The position numbers and the translations under genes are program-made. A stretch of DNA of 64,000 nucleotides. Origin: Paludibacter sp. (GTDB lineage Bacteria; Bacteroidota; Bacteroidia; Bacteroidales; Paludibacteraceae). The number at the start of each line of letters is the position of its first letter. Position 1 is the stretch's first letter. Below are positions 63,622 through 64,000 of this stretch, in pieces. The DNA is taken from NCBI GenBank assembly GCA_019163375.1, contig JAFLKK010000022.1, positions 62,001 through 126,000 on the forward strand, given 5' to 3'. Under the pieces are notes generated by a model. That model did not search any database. It saw nothing but the letters and a program-made list of their open reading frames with translations, and was not told the DNA's origin.

Positions 63622-64000
63622 TTACACCGCCAATTCGTAAATTTTCTTCACATCCTCTTCGGTGAGCTTCACAAAACTACCCATTGTCTGAGCGCCTAAT
63701 CCCAGCACTTTAAGCATAGTCGGAATATCTTCGGCTTTGGCTCCAAGTTCCGAGAAACGAATCGGCATACCGATAGAAGTCAGAAATTGTTCAAACTTAG
63801 CAATACCCTGTTTCGCAGTATTTTCCGGATTTTGAAAATCCATTTCACAACCCCACACCCTAACGGCAAACTGTGCAAAACGCATTACATCGTGTTGCAT
63901 CACATGTTTCATCCAGGCCGGGAACATCACTGCTAACCCCGCACCATGAGCCACATCGTACAATGCGGATAGTTCATGCTCAATTTGGTGTGTCGACCAA
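63622..64000 (-). CDS. Iron-containing alcohol dehydrogenase, C-terminal part
   Basis: The gene runs off the right edge of the window; its start lies beyond it. The 126 visible residues begin WSTHQIEHELSALYDVAHGA, the metal-binding and active-site signature of group III (iron-containing) alcohol dehydrogenases, with His in both HELSA and HGAGL. The rest (KHVMQHDVMRFAQFAVRVWG, TMGSFVKLTEEDVKKIYELA) fits the NAD(P)H-dependent butanol dehydrogenase type. The reading is not truncated at its 3' end. A fermentative role in aldehyde reduction is likely. Confidence 0.93.
   Translation of the reverse strand, partial: WSTHQIEHELSALYDVAHGAGLAVMFPAWMKHVMQHDVMRFAQFAVRVWGCEMDFQNPENTAKQGIAKFEQFLTSIGMPIRFSELGAKAEDIPTMLKVLGLGAQTMGSFVKLTEEDVKKIYELAV

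Overview
The window looks like a chromosomal segment of a Bacteroidales bacterium, possibly a Paludibacter-like relative. This rests on a SusC/SusD pair, serine palmitoyltransferase, a type IX secretion C-terminal signal on a rhamnogalacturonan lyase, many lipoprotein signals, and repeated promoter boxes of the Bacteroidetes form TAnnTTTG, several with a TTG-type -33 box 19-22 nt upstream. The genus is an inference. No rRNA, tRNA, CRISPR array or insertion sequence was recognised.

Region 1 (0-7 kb): pheS on the minus strand faces a plus-strand run of a DUF2461 protein, a YhcH-type protein and a glycogen branching enzyme. A strong shared terminator separates these from a secreted six-hairpin glycosidase.

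Region 2 (7-22 kb): a minus-strand polysaccharide utilization locus contains SusC, SusD, a SusE/F-type glycan-binding lipoprotein, a GH66 dextranase-like lipoprotein, a membrane-bound SusR-like regulator, GH31 and GH97. GH66 with GH31 and the regulator points to dextran or isomalto-oligosaccharides: bind and cut at the surface, import through SusCD, finish in the periplasm. Several candidate operators lie in its gaps.

Region 3 (22-30 kb): minus-strand Ig-like lipoprotein, DUF2851, polysaccharide deacetylase and a large DUF2723 membrane protein, then a divergent gap with an 11-bp phased repeat and a nitrilase-family hydrolase followed by a 21-bp minisatellite.

Region 4 (31-39.5 kb): AT-rich accessory genes, all on the plus strand and mostly unrelated: a HEPN-like protein, two orphan membrane proteins, a methyltransferase, a lipoprotein, a GyrI-like protein, DUF6506, a small secreted protein, a phosphoethanolamine-transferase-like enzyme and a cupin. 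The first three or four are separated by repeated, hairpin-rich intergenic modules, which makes a cassette-like array. This is the most novel part of the window.

Region 5 (39.6-47 kb): a PL11 rhamnogalacturonan lyase exported by T9SS, a patatin/surface-antigen fusion, and a Crp/Fnr regulator upstream of an outer-membrane protein and an unusual lipoprotein-signal Acg-type nitroreductase.

Region 6 (47-64 kb): mostly housekeeping genes: Lrp/AsnC, rsgA, a BamA-like barrel, frr, pyrH, an acetate transporter, a Cys/His-rich protein with a TonB-dependent receptor (probably metal-linked), an ABC-F ATPase with a degenerate second site, serine palmitoyltransferase, a YkgJ-type protein, FetAB, aroA, a DUF1016 nuclease and the end of an iron-containing alcohol dehydrogenase cut by the window edge.
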